The notes beneath the pieces are model-generated. The model did no database searches. It saw only the letters and a program-made list of their open reading frames with translations, and was not told the DNA's origin. DNA of 64,000 bases from Rhodococcus sp. P1Y (GTDB taxonomy: Bacteria > Actinomycetota > Actinomycetes > Mycobacteriales > Mycobacteriaceae). The stretch lies in contig NZ_CP032762.1 of NCBI RefSeq assembly GCF_003641205.1, forward strand, positions 3,658,001 through 3,722,000. Reading direction: 5' to 3'. Below, in pieces: positions 19,789-29,867 of this stretch (positions within the stretch are counted from its first letter, which is position 1; each line of letters starts with the position of its first letter). The position numbers and the translations under genes are program-made.

Positions 19789-20280
19789 TCAGACGCAGGG
19801 GGCTTGACCCATCGCGAGGATTTGGCACGCGCTCGCGTCGGACACTTTCCATCTGCCGTCGACCAGAACCCAGGTGTTCGGGGTAGGTGCGGTGGCACCG
19901 CGAGTGGTCGCGATGGTCACGGGCGCGGTTGCGGTCTCGCCTTCGACGCTCGGGGTGTCCACCTCGAACGTGATGGCGCCGTAGTTCGCCAACGCCGCTG
20001 TCATCTGTTCGAGATTTGCGAGACGGGTGCGACCGTTCTCGATCGTGTCCGCCTTGGTAGCCGCATCGACGTTCGGGTCGACGAGGAGAGCCAGTGACTG
20101 GGTCAGCTCTGCCGTTGTCGGGGCAGGCGCGGCCGCAGCTTCGGTCGTCTCCGAGATCGTCGGGGCCGAGGAATCCGAAATGTGATCGGCGTGATCGGAA
20201 TCATCGCCGGAGCTGCATCCAGCGATGAGAATCGCGGCTGAGGCGGCCGCCAACACTGCTACCGATTTCTGCATTTTCAC
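19789..20280 (-). CDS. lppK: LppK-like lipoprotein (MTB12-type C-terminal domain)
   Basis: A 163-residue exported lipoprotein. The signal peptide has a short basic start, a hydrophobic AVLAAASAAILIAGCSS segment and the lipobox LIAGC. A Ser/Thr/Ala-rich linker follows, then a domain of about 105 residues ending CQILAMGQAPCV, with two cysteines that could pair. GTG 20280 is preferred because GAAGGAG sits nine bases upstream; ATG 20274 is the alternative. The position next to mpa matches lppK (Rv2116) in M. tuberculosis. The likely family is the low-molecular-weight antigen MTB12 group. Function unknown. Confidence 0.8.
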   Translation of the reverse strand: MKMQKSVAVLAAASAAILIAGCSSGDDSDHADHISDSSAPTISETTEAAAAPAPTTAELTQSLALLVDPNVDAATKADTIENGRTRLANLEQMTAALANYGAITFEVDTPSVEGETATAPVTIATTRGATAPTPNTWVLVDGRWKVSDASACQILAMGQAPCV

Positions 20281-20458
20281 TGGTGAAGGCTCCTTCTCGT
20301 AAAGCGCAGGCGCGGCTTTGTCAGGCGAGGCTAACATGGCCGAACTCGGCTTCGTCGTTGCTGCCTTGCCAGGTAAGCAACACCACCGGGACGTGTCCAC
20401 ACGCACTTTTGCGCTCGTGCCGGTAGCGTTGACAGATCTTCACTGGGAGGAGTCGCTC

Positions 20459-22231
20459 ATGAGCTCAACAGACAATCCGGATTCGGCTGCGGCCAGAGCG
20501 GAACTGGAAGACTTGCGTATCGAGGCGGCGTCGCTCAGACGCCAACTCGGTCAACTCGGAGAGTCACCGGAGCACGTACGCGAACTGGAGACACGCATCG
20601 ACTCTCTGTCGCTGCGCAACTCCAAGTTGATGGACACGCTCAAGGAAGCCCGTCAACAGTTGATCGCCTTGCGGGAGGAGGTCGATCGTCTCGGGCAACC
20701 GCCGAGCGGCTACGGAATTCTCATGTCCGTCCACGAGGACGACACCGTCGACGTCTTCACATCCGGTCGCAAGATGCGACTGGCATGCTCGCCCAACATC
20801 GAGGCCGGCACGCTCGCACCGGGCCAGACGGTTCGACTCAACGAAGCACTCACGATCGTGGAGGCCGGATCGTTCGAGCAGGTGGGTGAAATAAGCACTC
20901 TCCGCGAGCTTCTCGGTGACGGCACCCGCGCGTTGGTCGTCGGGCACGCCGACGAGGAGCGTGTTGTGTGGTTGGCCAAACCTCTGTACGAGATGGCAAA
21001 CGACGATTCACCGGATGACCCCGACGAGCCGTCACGCAAACTGCGCCCCGGCGACTCGCTGTTGGTGGACACCAAGGCCGGCTACGCGTTCGAGCGCGTT
21101 CCCAAAGCCGAGGTCGAGGACCTGGTGCTGGAAGAGGTTCCCGACGTCGGATACGAGGACATCGGCGGCCTGGGTCGCCAGATCGAACAGATCCGGGACG
21201 CAGTGGAACTCCCGTTCCTGCACAAGGATCTGTTTCGCGAGTATTCGTTGCGGCCACCGAAGGGCGTGCTGCTCTACGGACCTCCCGGGTGCGGCAAGAC
21301 GCTGATTGCGAAGGCGGTCGCGAACTCGCTCGCCAAGAAGATCGCAGAGGCACGCGGACAGGATGCGAAAGAGGCGAAGTCCTTCTTCCTCAACATCAAA
21401 GGCCCCGAACTGCTCAACAAGTTCGTCGGTGAAACCGAACGGCACATCAGACTCATTTTCCAACGTGCACGCGAGAAGGCATCGGAGGGCACGCCTGTCA
21501 TCGTGTTCTTCGACGAGATGGACTCGATCTTCCGTACTCGCGGCTCGGGGGTGTCCTCGGACGTCGAGACGACCGTTGTTCCGCAGCTTCTCGCCGAGAT
21601 CGACGGCGTCGAGGGGCTGGAAAACGTCATCGTCATCGGTGCATCCAACCGCGAGGACATGATCGATCCGGCGATCCTGCGACCCGGCAGGCTCGATGTG
21701 AAGATCAAGATCGAGCGGCCCGACGCAGAATCGGCTCAGGACATCTTCTCGAAGTACCTGACCGATTCACTCCCGGTCAACGCAGACGATCTTGCCGAAT
21801 TCGGTGGCGATCGTGCTGCGTGCATCCGCGCGATGATCGAACGTGTCGTCGAGCGGATGTACGCCGAGAGCGAGGACAACCGGTTCCTCGAGGTCACCTA
21901 CGCCAACGGAGACAAGGAAGTTCTGTACTTCAAGGACTTCAACTCGGGCGCAATGATTCAGAACATCGTCGACAGGTCGAAAAAATACGCGATCAAGTCG
22001 GTCCTGGAATCGGGTACCCCAGGTCTTCGTGTTCAGCACCTTTTCGACTCCATCGTCGACGAGTTCGCCGAGAACGAGGATCTGCCCAACACCACCAACC
22101 CCGACGACTGGGCGCGGATCTCGGGCAAGAAGGGCGAGAGGATCGTCTACATCCGCACGTTGGTCACCGGGAAGACCGCGAGCGCATCGCGGGCGATCGA
22201 CACCGAGTCCAACACCGGGCAATACCTGTAG
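20459..22231 (+). CDS. mpa: Mycobacterial proteasome ATPase Mpa/ARC
   Basis: A 590-residue AAA+ unfoldase that recognises Pup and feeds pupylated proteins into the 20S core. Seen: an N-terminal coiled coil (about residues 12-80) that binds Pup, tandem OB folds (about 85-230), and an AAA module with Walker A GPPGCGKT near 273, Walker B FFDEMDS near 350, and the SRH region [18 protein letters not shown]. The C-terminal GQYL, with its penultimate tyrosine, is the proteasome-docking motif. ATG 20459 follows GGGAGGAG. An intrinsic terminator lies directly downstream, so mpa is a separate unit from dop. Confidence 0.97.
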   Translation: MSSTDNPDSAAARAELEDLRIEAASLRRQLGQLGESPEHVRELETRIDSLSLRNSKLMDTLKEARQQLIALREEVDRLGQPPSGYGILMSVHEDDTVDVFTSGRKMRLACSPNIEAGTLAPGQTVRLNEALTIVEAGSFEQVGEISTLRELLGDGTRALVVGHADEERVVWLAKPLYEMANDDSPDDPDEPSRKLRPGDSLLVDTKAGYAFERVPKAEVEDLVLEEVPDVGYEDIGGLGRQIEQIRDAVELPFLHKDLFREYSLRPPKGVLLYGPPGCGKTLIAKAVANSLAKKIAEARGQDAKEAKSFFLNIKGPELLNKFVGETERHIRLIFQRAREKASEGTPVIVFFDEMDSIFRTRGSGVSSDVETTVVPQLLAEIDGVEGLENVIVIGASNREDMIDPAILRPGRLDVKIKIERPDAESAQDIFSKYLTDSLPVNADDLAEFGGDRAACIRAMIERVVERMYAESEDNRFLEVTYANGDKEVLYFKDFNSGAMIQNIVDRSKKYAIKSVLESGTPGLRVQHLFDSIVDEFAENEDLPNTTNPDDWARISGKKGERIVYIRTLVTGKTASASRAIDTESNTGQYL

Positions 22232-22254
22232 AAGCATCACCTGTAGGAGCATCA
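22225..22254. repeat. Tandem 15-bp duplication across the mpa stop codon
   Basis: CCTGTAGAAGCATCA at 22225-22239 is followed by CCTGTAGGAGCATCA at 22240-22254, one mismatch. The first copy contains the last codon and TAG stop of mpa. Confidence 0.8.
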
Positions 22255-22259
22255 CCGAG

Positions 22260-22309
22260 AACGCTGTTCGTCGCCCGTGCACGGGCGCCGAACAGCGTTT
22301 CTTCGGTTT
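22260..22309 (+). terminator. Intrinsic terminator after mpa
   Basis: AACGCTGTTCG at 22260-22270 pairs with CGAACAGCGTT at 22289-22299. The interior GCCCGTGCACGGGC is itself self-complementary, giving one long GC-rich hairpin followed by TTCTTCGGTTT. Confidence 0.75.
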
Positions 22310-22360
22310 CCTGCTCCGTCGACGGTGACGCTCGGTGCGCTCCCACCGTCGACGATCACC

Positions 22361-22366
22361 TAGGCT
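22361..22366 (+). promoter_or_regulatory. -10 box of leaderless dop promoter
   Basis: TAGGCT ends seven bases before the dop ATG at 22374, and no ribosome binding site is visible. Confidence 0.45.
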
Positions 22367-22373
22367 CGGCGGT

Positions 22374-23873
22374 ATGGAGCGCATCATCGGCATCGAGGTC
22401 GAGTACGGAATATCCTCTCCCACCGAACCGACGGCCAATCCGATTCTCACGTCCACTCAGGCCGTTCTCGCCTACGCGGCTGCTGCGGGTGTCCCACGCG
22501 CGAAGCGCACGAGGTGGGACTACGAGGTCGAATCACCGCTGCGGGATGCTCGCGGATTCGATCTAGGGCGCTTCAGCGGACCGGCACCGGTCATCGACGC
22601 CGACGAGGTCGGCGCCGCGAACATGATCCTCACGAATGGGGCGCGGCTCTACGTCGACCACGCTCACCCCGAGTACTCCGCCCCCGAGGTCCGCGACCCG
22701 CTCGACGCCGTCATCTGGGACAAAGCCGGCGAGCGCGTGATGGAAGCGGCCGCGAGGCACGCCTCGAGTGTTCCCGGAGCCCCTCGACTGCAGCTCTACA
22801 AGAACAACGTCGACGGTAAAGGTGCGTCGTACGGCACCCACGAGAACTACCTGATGTCTCGGGCGACGCCGTTCTCGGCGGTCATCGCCGGCCTGTCGCC
22901 GTTCTTCGCCTCACGCCAGGTCTTCACCGGCTCCGGACGCGTCGGGATCGGCCAGTCGGGCGACGAGTCGGGGTTCCAGCTGTCGCAGCGCGCGGACTAC
23001 ATCGAGGTCGAGGTGGGGCTCGAGACCACGCTCAAGCGCGGGATCATCAACACTCGCGACGAACCGCACGCAGACGCCGACAAGTACCGCCGACTGCACT
23101 GCATTATCGGCGACGCCAACCTCGCCGAGATGGCCACGTATCTCAAGGTCGGTACGACCGCGCTCGTTCTGGACATCATCGAAGCCGGGGTCGATCTGTC
23201 CGACCTACAGCTGGCCAGACCCGTCACCGCTGTTCACCAGATCAGTCACGACCCCACACTGCGGCAGGCAGTTGCCCTGGCTGACGGTCGCGAGTTGACT
23301 GCACTTGCGCTGCAGCGCATTTACCACCAACGCGTAGCCAAGTTCGTGGCGAGTGAGGGCAACGACGACCCGCGCGTCGCGGACATCCTCGACAAATGGG
23401 CGATGGTTCTGGATCTGCTCGAGCGCGACCCGATGGAGTGCGCGGACTTGCTCGACTGGCCGGCCAAGTTGCGGCTGCTCGAGGGTTTTCGCCAACGCGA
23501 AGGCCTGGGGTGGTCGGCGCCCCGGCTACATCTCGTCGACCTGCAGTACTCCGACGTTCGACTGGACAAAGGGCTGTACAACCGACTCGTCGCCAGAGGT
23601 TCGATGAAGCGTCTGGTCACCGAACAGCAGGTGCTCGACGCCATCTCGACACCTCCGTCGGACACCCGCGCGTACTTCCGCGGGGAGGTGCTTCGCAAGT
23701 TCGGCGCCGATATCGCGGCCGCGAGTTGGGATTCGGTCATCTTCGATCTCGGTGGGGACTCGCTTGTGCGGATCCCGACCCTCGAACCCCTTCGCGGCAG
23801 CAAAGCGCATGTCGGCGATCTGCTCGAGTCGGCCGAGACCGCGGCTGAACTCGTCGAGCAACTGACCACCTGA
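22374..23873 (+). CDS. dop: Deamidase/depupylase Dop
   Basis: A 499-residue member of the carboxylate-amine/glutamine synthetase fold family. It deamidates the C-terminal Gln of Pup to Glu and removes Pup from substrates. Seen: N-terminal [14 protein letters not shown] with the Mg-binding glutamates, the internal loop region before [17 protein letters not shown] that distinguishes Dop from PafA, and the conserved [18 protein letters not shown] block. Its product matters here because pup ends in Gln. It lies 95 bases upstream of pup. Confidence 0.97.
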   Translation: MERIIGIEVEYGISSPTEPTANPILTSTQAVLAYAAAAGVPRAKRTRWDYEVESPLRDARGFDLGRFSGPAPVIDADEVGAANMILTNGARLYVDHAHPEYSAPEVRDPLDAVIWDKAGERVMEAAARHASSVPGAPRLQLYKNNVDGKGASYGTHENYLMSRATPFSAVIAGLSPFFASRQVFTGSGRVGIGQSGDESGFQLSQRADYIEVEVGLETTLKRGIINTRDEPHADADKYRRLHCIIGDANLAEMATYLKVGTTALVLDIIEAGVDLSDLQLARPVTAVHQISHDPTLRQAVALADGRELTALALQRIYHQRVAKFVASEGNDDPRVADILDKWAMVLDLLERDPMECADLLDWPAKLRLLEGFRQREGLGWSAPRLHLVDLQYSDVRLDKGLYNRLVARGSMKRLVTEQQVLDAISTPPSDTRAYFRGEVLRKFGADIAAASWDSVIFDLGGDSLVRIPTLEPLRGSKAHVGDLLESAETAAELVEQLTT

Positions 23874-23968
23874 CGAGATCCGCGGTGTCTTGTCGCCCCT
23901 GGAGGGGTCCGAATCGGTAGGGTGAAGGTCCGAGCAGGTATGGCGAATACGTAAGGAGGTCGGCGACT

Positions 23969-24163
23969 ATGGCACAAGAGCAGACACGGCGCTCTGGCGG
24001 TGGCGACGGCGACGACGAGGTCCCCGGCGAGGCCGGTGGTGGTCAGGAACGACGCGAGAAGCTTGCGGAAGAAACCGACGACCTCCTCGACGAGATCGAC
24101 GACGTGCTCGAGGAGAACGCAGAAGACTTCGTGCGTGCCTACGTCCAGAAGGGCGGCCAGTGA
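23969..24163 (+). CDS. pup: Prokaryotic ubiquitin-like protein Pup
   Basis: A 64-residue, highly acidic, mostly disordered modifier. The C-terminal half [19 protein letters not shown] forms the helix that binds the Mpa coiled coil, and the tail is GGQ, so it must be deamidated by Dop before PafA can attach it to lysines. AAGGAGG precedes the ATG, the strongest ribosome binding site in this block. TAGGGT at 23918-23923 may be its -10 box, giving a 5' leader of about 40 bases. Its TGA overlaps the prcB GTG. Confidence 0.98.
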   Translation: MAQEQTRRSGGGDGDDEVPGEAGGGQERREKLAEETDDLLDEIDDVLEENAEDFVRAYVQKGGQ

Positions 24164-25035
24164 CGGTGGATCGTACGGCCAATTCGGCATCAGCCGACCT
24201 ACTGCCGCAATTCGGTTCGCATCATTCTTCGTTCATCGATCACCTTCGCGATCACGCACCGCACCTCCTTCCGGAGAATCGGATGACTCCACCCAACAGT
24301 TCCATGTCCGATGTGGCCCCGCATGGCACGACCATCGTGGCGGTGACCTTCGCGGGTGGGGTTCTGCTTGCCGGTGATCGTCGCGCAACCCAGGGCAATC
24401 TGATTGCCAACCGGGACATGCAGAAGGTGTTCGTCACCGATGAGTACTCGGCGGCAGGCATCGCCGGCACCGCGGGAATCGCTATCGAACTGGTGCGGTT
24501 GTTCGCGGTCGAACTCGAACATTACGAAAAGATCGAGGGAGTTCCGCTCACCTTCAACGGCAAGGCGAACAAGCTGTCGTCGATGGTGCGCAGCAACCTG
24601 GGTGCGGCAATGCAGGGTCTGGCCGCCGTCCCTCTTCTCGCCGGGTTCGACGTCGACATCTCCGATCCGGAGCGTGCCGGGCGGATCGTGTCCTACGACG
24701 TGGTCGGTGGACGATACGAGGAGAGATCCGGGTATCACGCGGTGGGATCCGGATCGTTGTTTGCGAAATCGGCCCTGAAGAAGTTGTACGCACCAGGTCT
24801 GAGCGAAGACGACGCGCTCCGGGCGGTCGTCGAATCGCTGTTCGACGCCGCAGACGACGATTCGGCCACCGGTGGTCCCGACATCACCCGTGGGATCTAT
24901 CCGACCGCCGTGACCATCACCAGTGTGGGGGCGACCGAGGTCGCCGAAGCGCGCATATCCGAGGCAGCCCGCGGCGTCGTTGCCGAGCGTGCTGCGCTTG
25001 CCGCGCAGGCACAGAACGGGGGGACTGCCTCATGA
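24160..25035 (+). CDS. prcB: Proteasome beta subunit
   Basis: A 291-residue precursor starting with GTG 24160 that overlaps the pup stop (GTGA). The propeptide of 56 residues ends in APHG; autocleavage exposes the catalytic Thr (T57) of [11 protein letters not shown]. The Lys-33-equivalent region GDRRAT and the SGS motif near the active site (VGSGS) are present. It forms the inner rings of the 20S core with PrcA. Confidence 0.97.
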   Translation: MTVDRTANSASADLLPQFGSHHSSFIDHLRDHAPHLLPENRMTPPNSSMSDVAPHGTTIVAVTFAGGVLLAGDRRATQGNLIANRDMQKVFVTDEYSAAGIAGTAGIAIELVRLFAVELEHYEKIEGVPLTFNGKANKLSSMVRSNLGAAMQGLAAVPLLAGFDVDISDPERAGRIVSYDVVGGRYEERSGYHAVGSGSLFAKSALKKLYAPGLSEDDALRAVVESLFDAADDDSATGGPDITRGIYPTAVTITSVGATEVAEARISEAARGVVAERAALAAQAQNGGTAS

Positions 25036-25790
25036 CCATGCCGTATTACGCGTCGGCCGAACAGATCATGCGCGACCGTTCGGAGTTGGCGCGCAAGGGA
25101 ATCGGCCGCGGACGAAGCGTCATCGTGTTGTCGTTCGCCGACGGCGTCCTCTTCGTAGCCGAGAACCGGTCGTCGGCGCTTCACAAGGTCAGCGAGCTGT
25201 ACGACCGCCTCGGCTTCGCCGCGGTAGGAAAGTACAACGAGTTCGAGAACCTTCGTAAGGCGGGCATTCTGCACGCAGATACCAAGGGGTACACCTACGA
25301 CAGACGCGACGTCACAGGACGCTCCCTGGCCAAGACGTATGCGCAGGCGCTCGGCACTATCTTCACCGAGCAACTCAAACCGTACGAGGTGGAGATCTGT
25401 GTTGCCGAGGTCTCGCATTCGGACGAGCCGGTAGCGAGCCAGCTGTACCGCATCACCTACGACGGCTCGATCGTCGACGAGCAGGATTTCGTCGTCATGG
25501 GTGGCACGACCGAACCGATCGTGACGGCTCTGCGCGAGTCGTACCGTCCCGGCCTGGATCTTGCGACCGCGGTGGCGATTTCGGTGGCAGCGCTCGCCGC
25601 TGGAGCCACACCGCCGCCGAACGGCGGTGAGACGGAGAAGAAGCCCTTGGAGGTGAGCTCGCTCGAGGTCGCAGTACTGGACCAGGCTCGCCCTCGGCGT
25701 GCGTTCAGACGTATCGCCGGCGCAGCGCTGCAGGAGATGCTTCCGGCAGAGCCCGAAGCAGTGACGCCGGAACCGTCTGTCGACGAGTGA
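25032..25790 (+). CDS. prcA: Proteasome alpha subunit
   Basis: A 252-residue alpha subunit forming the outer gating rings of the 20S proteasome. It starts [23 protein letters not shown], the typical gate and H0 helix, followed by the beta-sandwich fold without a catalytic Thr. The C-terminal tail is acidic and Pro-rich, as in other actinobacteria. ATG overlaps the prcB stop (ATGA). The hairpin at 25851-25888 ends the transcript. Confidence 0.97.
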   Translation: MTMPYYASAEQIMRDRSELARKGIGRGRSVIVLSFADGVLFVAENRSSALHKVSELYDRLGFAAVGKYNEFENLRKAGILHADTKGYTYDRRDVTGRSLAKTYAQALGTIFTEQLKPYEVEICVAEVSHSDEPVASQLYRITYDGSIVDEQDFVVMGGTTEPIVTALRESYRPGLDLATAVAISVAALAAGATPPPNGGETEKKPLEVSSLEVAVLDQARPRRAFRRIAGAALQEMLPAEPEAVTPEPSVDE

Positions 25791-25850
25791 AAACCACCGA
25801 TGTCGAGTAGCTAGCCGATCTCGTCGCGACCGGTTGGATCTTCTCGAAGC

Positions 25851-25888
25851 GGCCTCGTTCCCTACCTTTCTCGGTAGCGAACGAGGCC
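25851..25888. terminator. Candidate bidirectional terminator between prcA and the PAP2-DAGK gene
   Basis: A 16-bp stem with one mismatch (GGCCTCGTTCCCTACC at 25851-25866 and GGTAGCGAACGAGGCC at 25873-25888) with a six-base loop. There is no clear U-tract on either side. The right arm is part of a tandem repeat. Confidence 0.55.
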
Positions 25889-25962
25889 GTTGTCATCTGT
25901 CTCGGTAGCGAACGAGACCGTTGTCATCTGTCTCGGTAGAGAACGAGACCGCTGTCATCGAC
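25870..25962. repeat. Three tandem 31-bp repeats covering the 3' end of the PAP2-DAGK gene
   Basis: Units begin at 25870, 25901 and 25932 with CTCGGTAGMGAACGAGRCC. The third unit encodes the last residues and approaches the stop (TGA at 25926-25924 on the minus strand); units one and two lie at or beyond the stop. There are no spacers, so this is not a CRISPR array. Confidence 0.8.
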
Positions 25963-27394
25963 GCCGAAGGCGAACGTCCGTCCGTCCGCAGTCACCTCTC
26001 CGTCCGTCGCGAGTGCGACCTCGGGGCCGATCACATCGACCTCGAGGGTGCGTGCGGACGAGTGAACGTACGTGGCCGACGAACCGAGCGTTCCCGTCAG
26101 GGCTGCGATGATCAGCCGGGTTCTCGACAAGAACGGTGTCGAGGGTAGGTAGCGGATGTCGAGTGTGCCGGATCCGATCGACGGACGTGACATGGGCACC
26201 TGGTCGCTCGGCGAGTACTGGCCGTTGCCGACGAACAGCATCCACACCGATTGCGGTCTGCCGTCCAGCGTGATCTCCAACGGCTGCGCTTTGGCCAGAA
26301 CTCGAGTCATGGCCACTGCGGCAGCGGGCCATTTACCGATGCGCGACTGCAGCTTCCCTCGCAACCGTACGGAATCGGGATAGCCGCCGAACGTCGCGGT
26401 GTTGACGAACGGGACACCGTCCTTGCCGTCTACGACGACTCGGGCGAGATCCACATGCGCGGCCGTGCCGCGCTGTACCGCCGAGGCCGTGGATTCCACG
26501 TCCGCGACGCCGGCATCACGGGCGAAGTGGTTGAGCGTGCCGCCGGGGAACACCGCCAGCGGAAGCCTGTGTCGAACGGCAGATTCTGCGACGCTCACAA
26601 TCGTTCCGTCACCGCCGCAGACGCCGAGAGCTCGTGGTCCGAGCGCGGTGATCCGGTCCTCGAGTTGGTCGGTGAAGTCGCCCTCTGCATCCGGCTCGAA
26701 GATCTCTGCGTCGGGGAGAAGCTCGCGAATCGATTTCTCGGTGGTGTCATCCGAACCGGACCCCGGATTGAGAAGAACGAGCAGGCCCCGTCCTCCGGGT
26801 AGTGCGGCGACCTCGACTTCTTCGCCGAGCACCGCCGGCTCCTCGGTACGAACGGCCCACCATCGACGTGTCGACAGCGCGATGGCGCTACCCAAAGCTG
26901 CGCCCGCCACCACGTCGGACGGCCAGTGAACACCGGTATGCACCCTCGAATAGCAGACTGCGGCAGCCACAGGCGCCAGGATCGCTCCTGCGAGTGGACT
27001 TTCGAGAGCAACGCCGGTCACGAATGCGGCGGCCGATGCCGAATGTCCCGACGGGAAGGACGAGGACACCGGTGGCGACAGCAGCCTGCGGACCAATGGA
27101 GTTCGCTCGAACTCTGGTCGGCTTCGGGGAAAGAGTGGCTTGAGCACTCCATTCGCGAGTGCGCTTGCCCCCCGCCACGGCAAGCAGACCGCGCACAGCA
27201 CCTCTCCTTGTCGGGCCGGGACGCATCGCCAGCGCTCCCGCAGCCGCGACCCACAACCGAGAGTGATCCGCCGACTTGCTGAGCGAGCGCAATCCCGAGT
27301 CGGCAGTGGAGGCTCGACTCGCTGCCGCAGCGTCGAAGAGTCGGACGTCCCACGCATGGATTCGGTCGGGCAATGGCAAGGGTGTCTCGGTCAC
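25924..27394 (-). pseudogene. PAP2 phosphatase-diacylglycerol kinase fusion, +1 frameshifted in a C6/G6 run
   Basis: Two overlapping frames together give one canonical fusion protein of about 490 residues. The N-terminal frame (from GTG 27394, with TAGGGT seven bases upstream, or GTG 27403) reads MTETPLPLPDRIHAWDVRLF and ends in RGLLAVAG. The other frame resumes with ASALANGVLKPLFPRSRP and runs to 25924. The junction is the run of six C at 27168-27173 (G on the coding strand), where five would restore the frame. PAP2 motifs KPLFPRSRP, FPSGHSA and SRVHTGVHWPSD and kinase motifs CGGDGT and GGTLNHFARD are intact. It is a real mutation, a phase-variable tract or a sequencing error. Expected role: membrane lipid phosphatase/kinase. 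Confidence 0.75.
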
Positions 27395-27474
27395 ACGATT
27401 CACCCTAGGCGTCGCAGAGAACCGACACAGCCGGCGTCGCCTCGCTACGGCGCTCGTTGGGGGAGTGTGCGTTG

Positions 27475-27480
27475 TACTGT
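27475..27480 (+). promoter_or_regulatory. -10 box of leaderless pafA promoter
   Basis: TACTGT ends six bases before the pafA GTG at 27487. Confidence 0.35.
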
Positions 27481-27486
27481 CGAAGC

Positions 27487-28845
27487 GTGCAGCGACGAAT
27501 TATGGGCATCGAGACCGAGTTCGGTGTCACGTGTACCTTTCACGGGCACAGGCGGCTGAGTCCGGACGAGGTGGCGCGCTACCTGTTCAGAAGAGTCGTG
27601 TCGTGGGGGCGCAGCTCCAACGTGTTCCTGCGCAACGGTGCACGGCTCTATCTCGACGTCGGTTCCCATCCGGAGTACGCGACCGCCGAATGCGACAGTC
27701 TCCTGCAGCTGGTCACCCACGACCGGGCTGGGGAGCGGGTGCTGGAGGATCTCCTCGTCGACGCCGAACAGCGTCTGGCCGAGGAGGGTATCGGCGGCGA
27801 CATCTATCTGTTCAAGAACAACACCGATTCCGCAGGCAATTCGTACGGCTGCCACGAGAACTATCTGGTGCAGCGTGCAGGCGAGTTCTCACGCATCTCG
27901 GACGTTCTCCTGCCGTTCCTCGTCACACGACAGCTGATCTGCGGCGCGGGCAAGATTCTGCAGACACCGAAGGCTGCGACGTTCTGCCTCTCTCAACGCG
28001 CCGAGCACATCTGGGAGGGTGTGTCGTCTGCAACCACGCGGTCCAGGCCCATTATCAACACCCGTGACGAGCCCCATGCGGACGCGGAGAAGTACCGTCG
28101 TCTGCACGTCATCGTCGGCGATTCCAACATGGCCGAGACGACCACGATGCTCAAGGTCGGCACAGCTGCTCTCGTGTTGGAGATGATCGAGGCTGGTGTG
28201 TCGTTCCGAGACTTCGCTCTCGACAATCCGATTCGCGCGATCCGCGAAGTCAGTCACGATCTGACCGGTCGCCGGCCGGTCCGGCTCGCCGGAGGGCGAC
28301 AGGCGAGCGCACTGGAGATTCAGCGTGAGTACTACGCCCGCGCCGTCGAGCACCTCCGGACGCGCGAACCCAATACTCAGGTCGAGCAGGTCGTAGACCT
28401 GTGGGGTAGGACGCTCGACGCCGTCGAGGCCCAGGATTTCGCGAAGGTCGACACGGAGATCGACTGGGTTATCAAGCGGAAGTTGTTCCAGCGTTATCAG
28501 GACCGCTACTCGATGGAACTGTCCGATCCCAAGATCGCACAACTCGATCTCGCGTACCACGACATCAAACGAGGCCGCGGAGTGTTCGATCTGCTGCAGC
28601 GCAAAGGGTTGGCCAAGCGAGTCACCGAGGATGAACAGATCGACGAAGCCGTAGAGCTTCCCCCACAGACGACACGCGCCAAGTTGAGAGGCGAATTCAT
28701 CACGGCCGCGCAGGAGGCAGGTCGCGATTTCACCGTCGACTGGGTCCATCTCAAGCTCAATGACCAGGCCCAGCGCACCGTTCTGTGCAAAGACCCGTTC
28801 CGGTCCGTCGACGAACGGGTCGAACGCCTCATCGCGTCGATGTAG
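27487..28845 (+). CDS. pafA: Pup-protein ligase PafA
   Basis: A 452-residue ligase that uses ATP to join the C-terminal Glu of deamidated Pup to substrate lysines. The N-terminus [20 protein letters not shown] and the block [21 protein letters not shown] are nearly identical to what I recall of M. tuberculosis PafA, and the length is the same when GTG 27487 is used. It lacks the Dop-specific insertion. It is separated from pup-prcBA by the frameshifted PAP2-DAGK gene and is read from its own promoter. Confidence 0.97.
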   Translation: MQRRIMGIETEFGVTCTFHGHRRLSPDEVARYLFRRVVSWGRSSNVFLRNGARLYLDVGSHPEYATAECDSLLQLVTHDRAGERVLEDLLVDAEQRLAEEGIGGDIYLFKNNTDSAGNSYGCHENYLVQRAGEFSRISDVLLPFLVTRQLICGAGKILQTPKAATFCLSQRAEHIWEGVSSATTRSRPIINTRDEPHADAEKYRRLHVIVGDSNMAETTTMLKVGTAALVLEMIEAGVSFRDFALDNPIRAIREVSHDLTGRRPVRLAGGRQASALEIQREYYARAVEHLRTREPNTQVEQVVDLWGRTLDAVEAQDFAKVDTEIDWVIKRKLFQRYQDRYSMELSDPKIAQLDLAYHDIKRGRGVFDLLQRKGLAKRVTEDEQIDEAVELPPQTTRAKLRGEFITAAQEAGRDFTVDWVHLKLNDQAQRTVLCKDPFRSVDERVERLIASM

Positions 28846-28864
28846 CCGACCCGCGTCGGACCGA

Positions 28865-28870
28865 TAGGGT
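28865..28870 (+). promoter_or_regulatory. -10 box of possible leaderless pafB promoter
   Basis: TAGGGT ends seven bases before the pafB GTG at 28878, so pafBC may be transcribed separately from pafA as well as by read-through. Confidence 0.4.
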
Positions 28871-28877
28871 TCACAGG

Positions 28878-29867
28878 GTGGCGATCACCAAAGTCGAGCG
28901 GTTGATGAACCTTGTCATCTGTCTGCTGTCGACGCGTCAGTTCGTGACGGCGGAACGGATCAAGGACAGTGTGGCCGGATACGGCGACTCCGGGAGCGTC
29001 GAGGCTTTCAGTCGAATGTTCGAGCGCGACAAGAACGAGCTTCGTGATCTCGGTGTTCCTCTCGAGACCGGCATCTCCGTCGGGAACGGCGGCGTCGAGG
29101 GGTATCGCATCAATCGAGACGCCTACGAATTGCCGGACATCGACCTGACACGCGAGGAGTCCGCTGCCGTCGCCGTTGCCGTGCAGTTGTGGGAATCGCC
29201 GGAACTCACCTCGGCGGCGCAGAGTGCGTTGGTGAAGTTGCGCGCAGCGGGAATTCAGGTGGATCAGGACGAATCGGCGGCATCGGTCACTGCCGTTCCA
29301 GCGAGGACCAGAGGTTCGGAGCCCGCTCTCGGTGCTTTGCTCGCGGCGATCGACGCCGGTCGCTCGGTGCGGTTCCAGCACCGCGGCTCGACGACCGATC
29401 CGTTCACCACCCGCACAGTCGAGCCATGGGGTGTGGTCACGTTTCGCGGCCGGTGGTACCTCGTGGGACACGACGTCGACCGCGAGGACACGAGGACGTT
29501 CCGGCTGTCCCGAATCGGGGACGATGTCGCCGCCTTCGGCCCGGCAGGGAGCGTGCGCAAGCCAGACGAGATCGATCTGCAGGCAATCGTCGAGCGGGTC
29601 GCTGGTACAGCCGAGGTCAACGGAAGCGCGACGGTATGGGTCGCATCCGACGGCGCGACCGAGATCAGGCGAATGGGGTCCGTCGTGGAGGAACGAGTCG
29701 TCGGCGGGCGCCGAGGGTCGGTCGTGCGGATGCCGGTGCGATCCTGGGAGTGGGTGACGCGCTTGATCGCCGGTCACGGTTCCGATGCGCTGGTGCTCGA
29801 TCCGCCCGAACTGCGGGCCGACGTCGTTGCGACACTCGGTGCGGCCGTGTCGGAGGGCGTTCGATGA
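28878..29867 (+). CDS. pafB: WYL-domain transcriptional regulator PafB
   Basis: A 329-residue protein with an N-terminal winged helix (KVERLMNLVICLLSTRQFVTAERI), a WYL domain at about 150-230 (WGVVTFRGRWYLVGHDVDR) and a WCX C-terminal extension. PafB and PafC form the heterodimer that drives the LexA-independent DNA damage regulon in mycobacteria. GTG 28878 gives the family start. The stop overlaps pafC by four bases. Confidence 0.95.
   Translation: MAITKVERLMNLVICLLSTRQFVTAERIKDSVAGYGDSGSVEAFSRMFERDKNELRDLGVPLETGISVGNGGVEGYRINRDAYELPDIDLTREESAAVAVAVQLWESPELTSAAQSALVKLRAAGIQVDQDESAASVTAVPARTRGSEPALGALLAAIDAGRSVRFQHRGSTTDPFTTRTVEPWGVVTFRGRWYLVGHDVDREDTRTFRLSRIGDDVAAFGPAGSVRKPDEIDLQAIVERVAGTAEVNGSATVWVASDGATEIRRMGSVVEERVVGGRRGSVVRMPVRSWEWVTRLIAGHGSDALVLDPPELRADVVATLGAAVSEGVR

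Noticed and set aside
23896..23907. CCCCTGGAGGGG hairpin between dop and pup as terminator
   Set aside because: Only four base pairs and no U-tract; too weak to call.
25870..25962. CRISPR-like short repeats
   Set aside because: Only three units, directly adjacent with no spacers, and one is coding sequence; a tandem duplication explains it.
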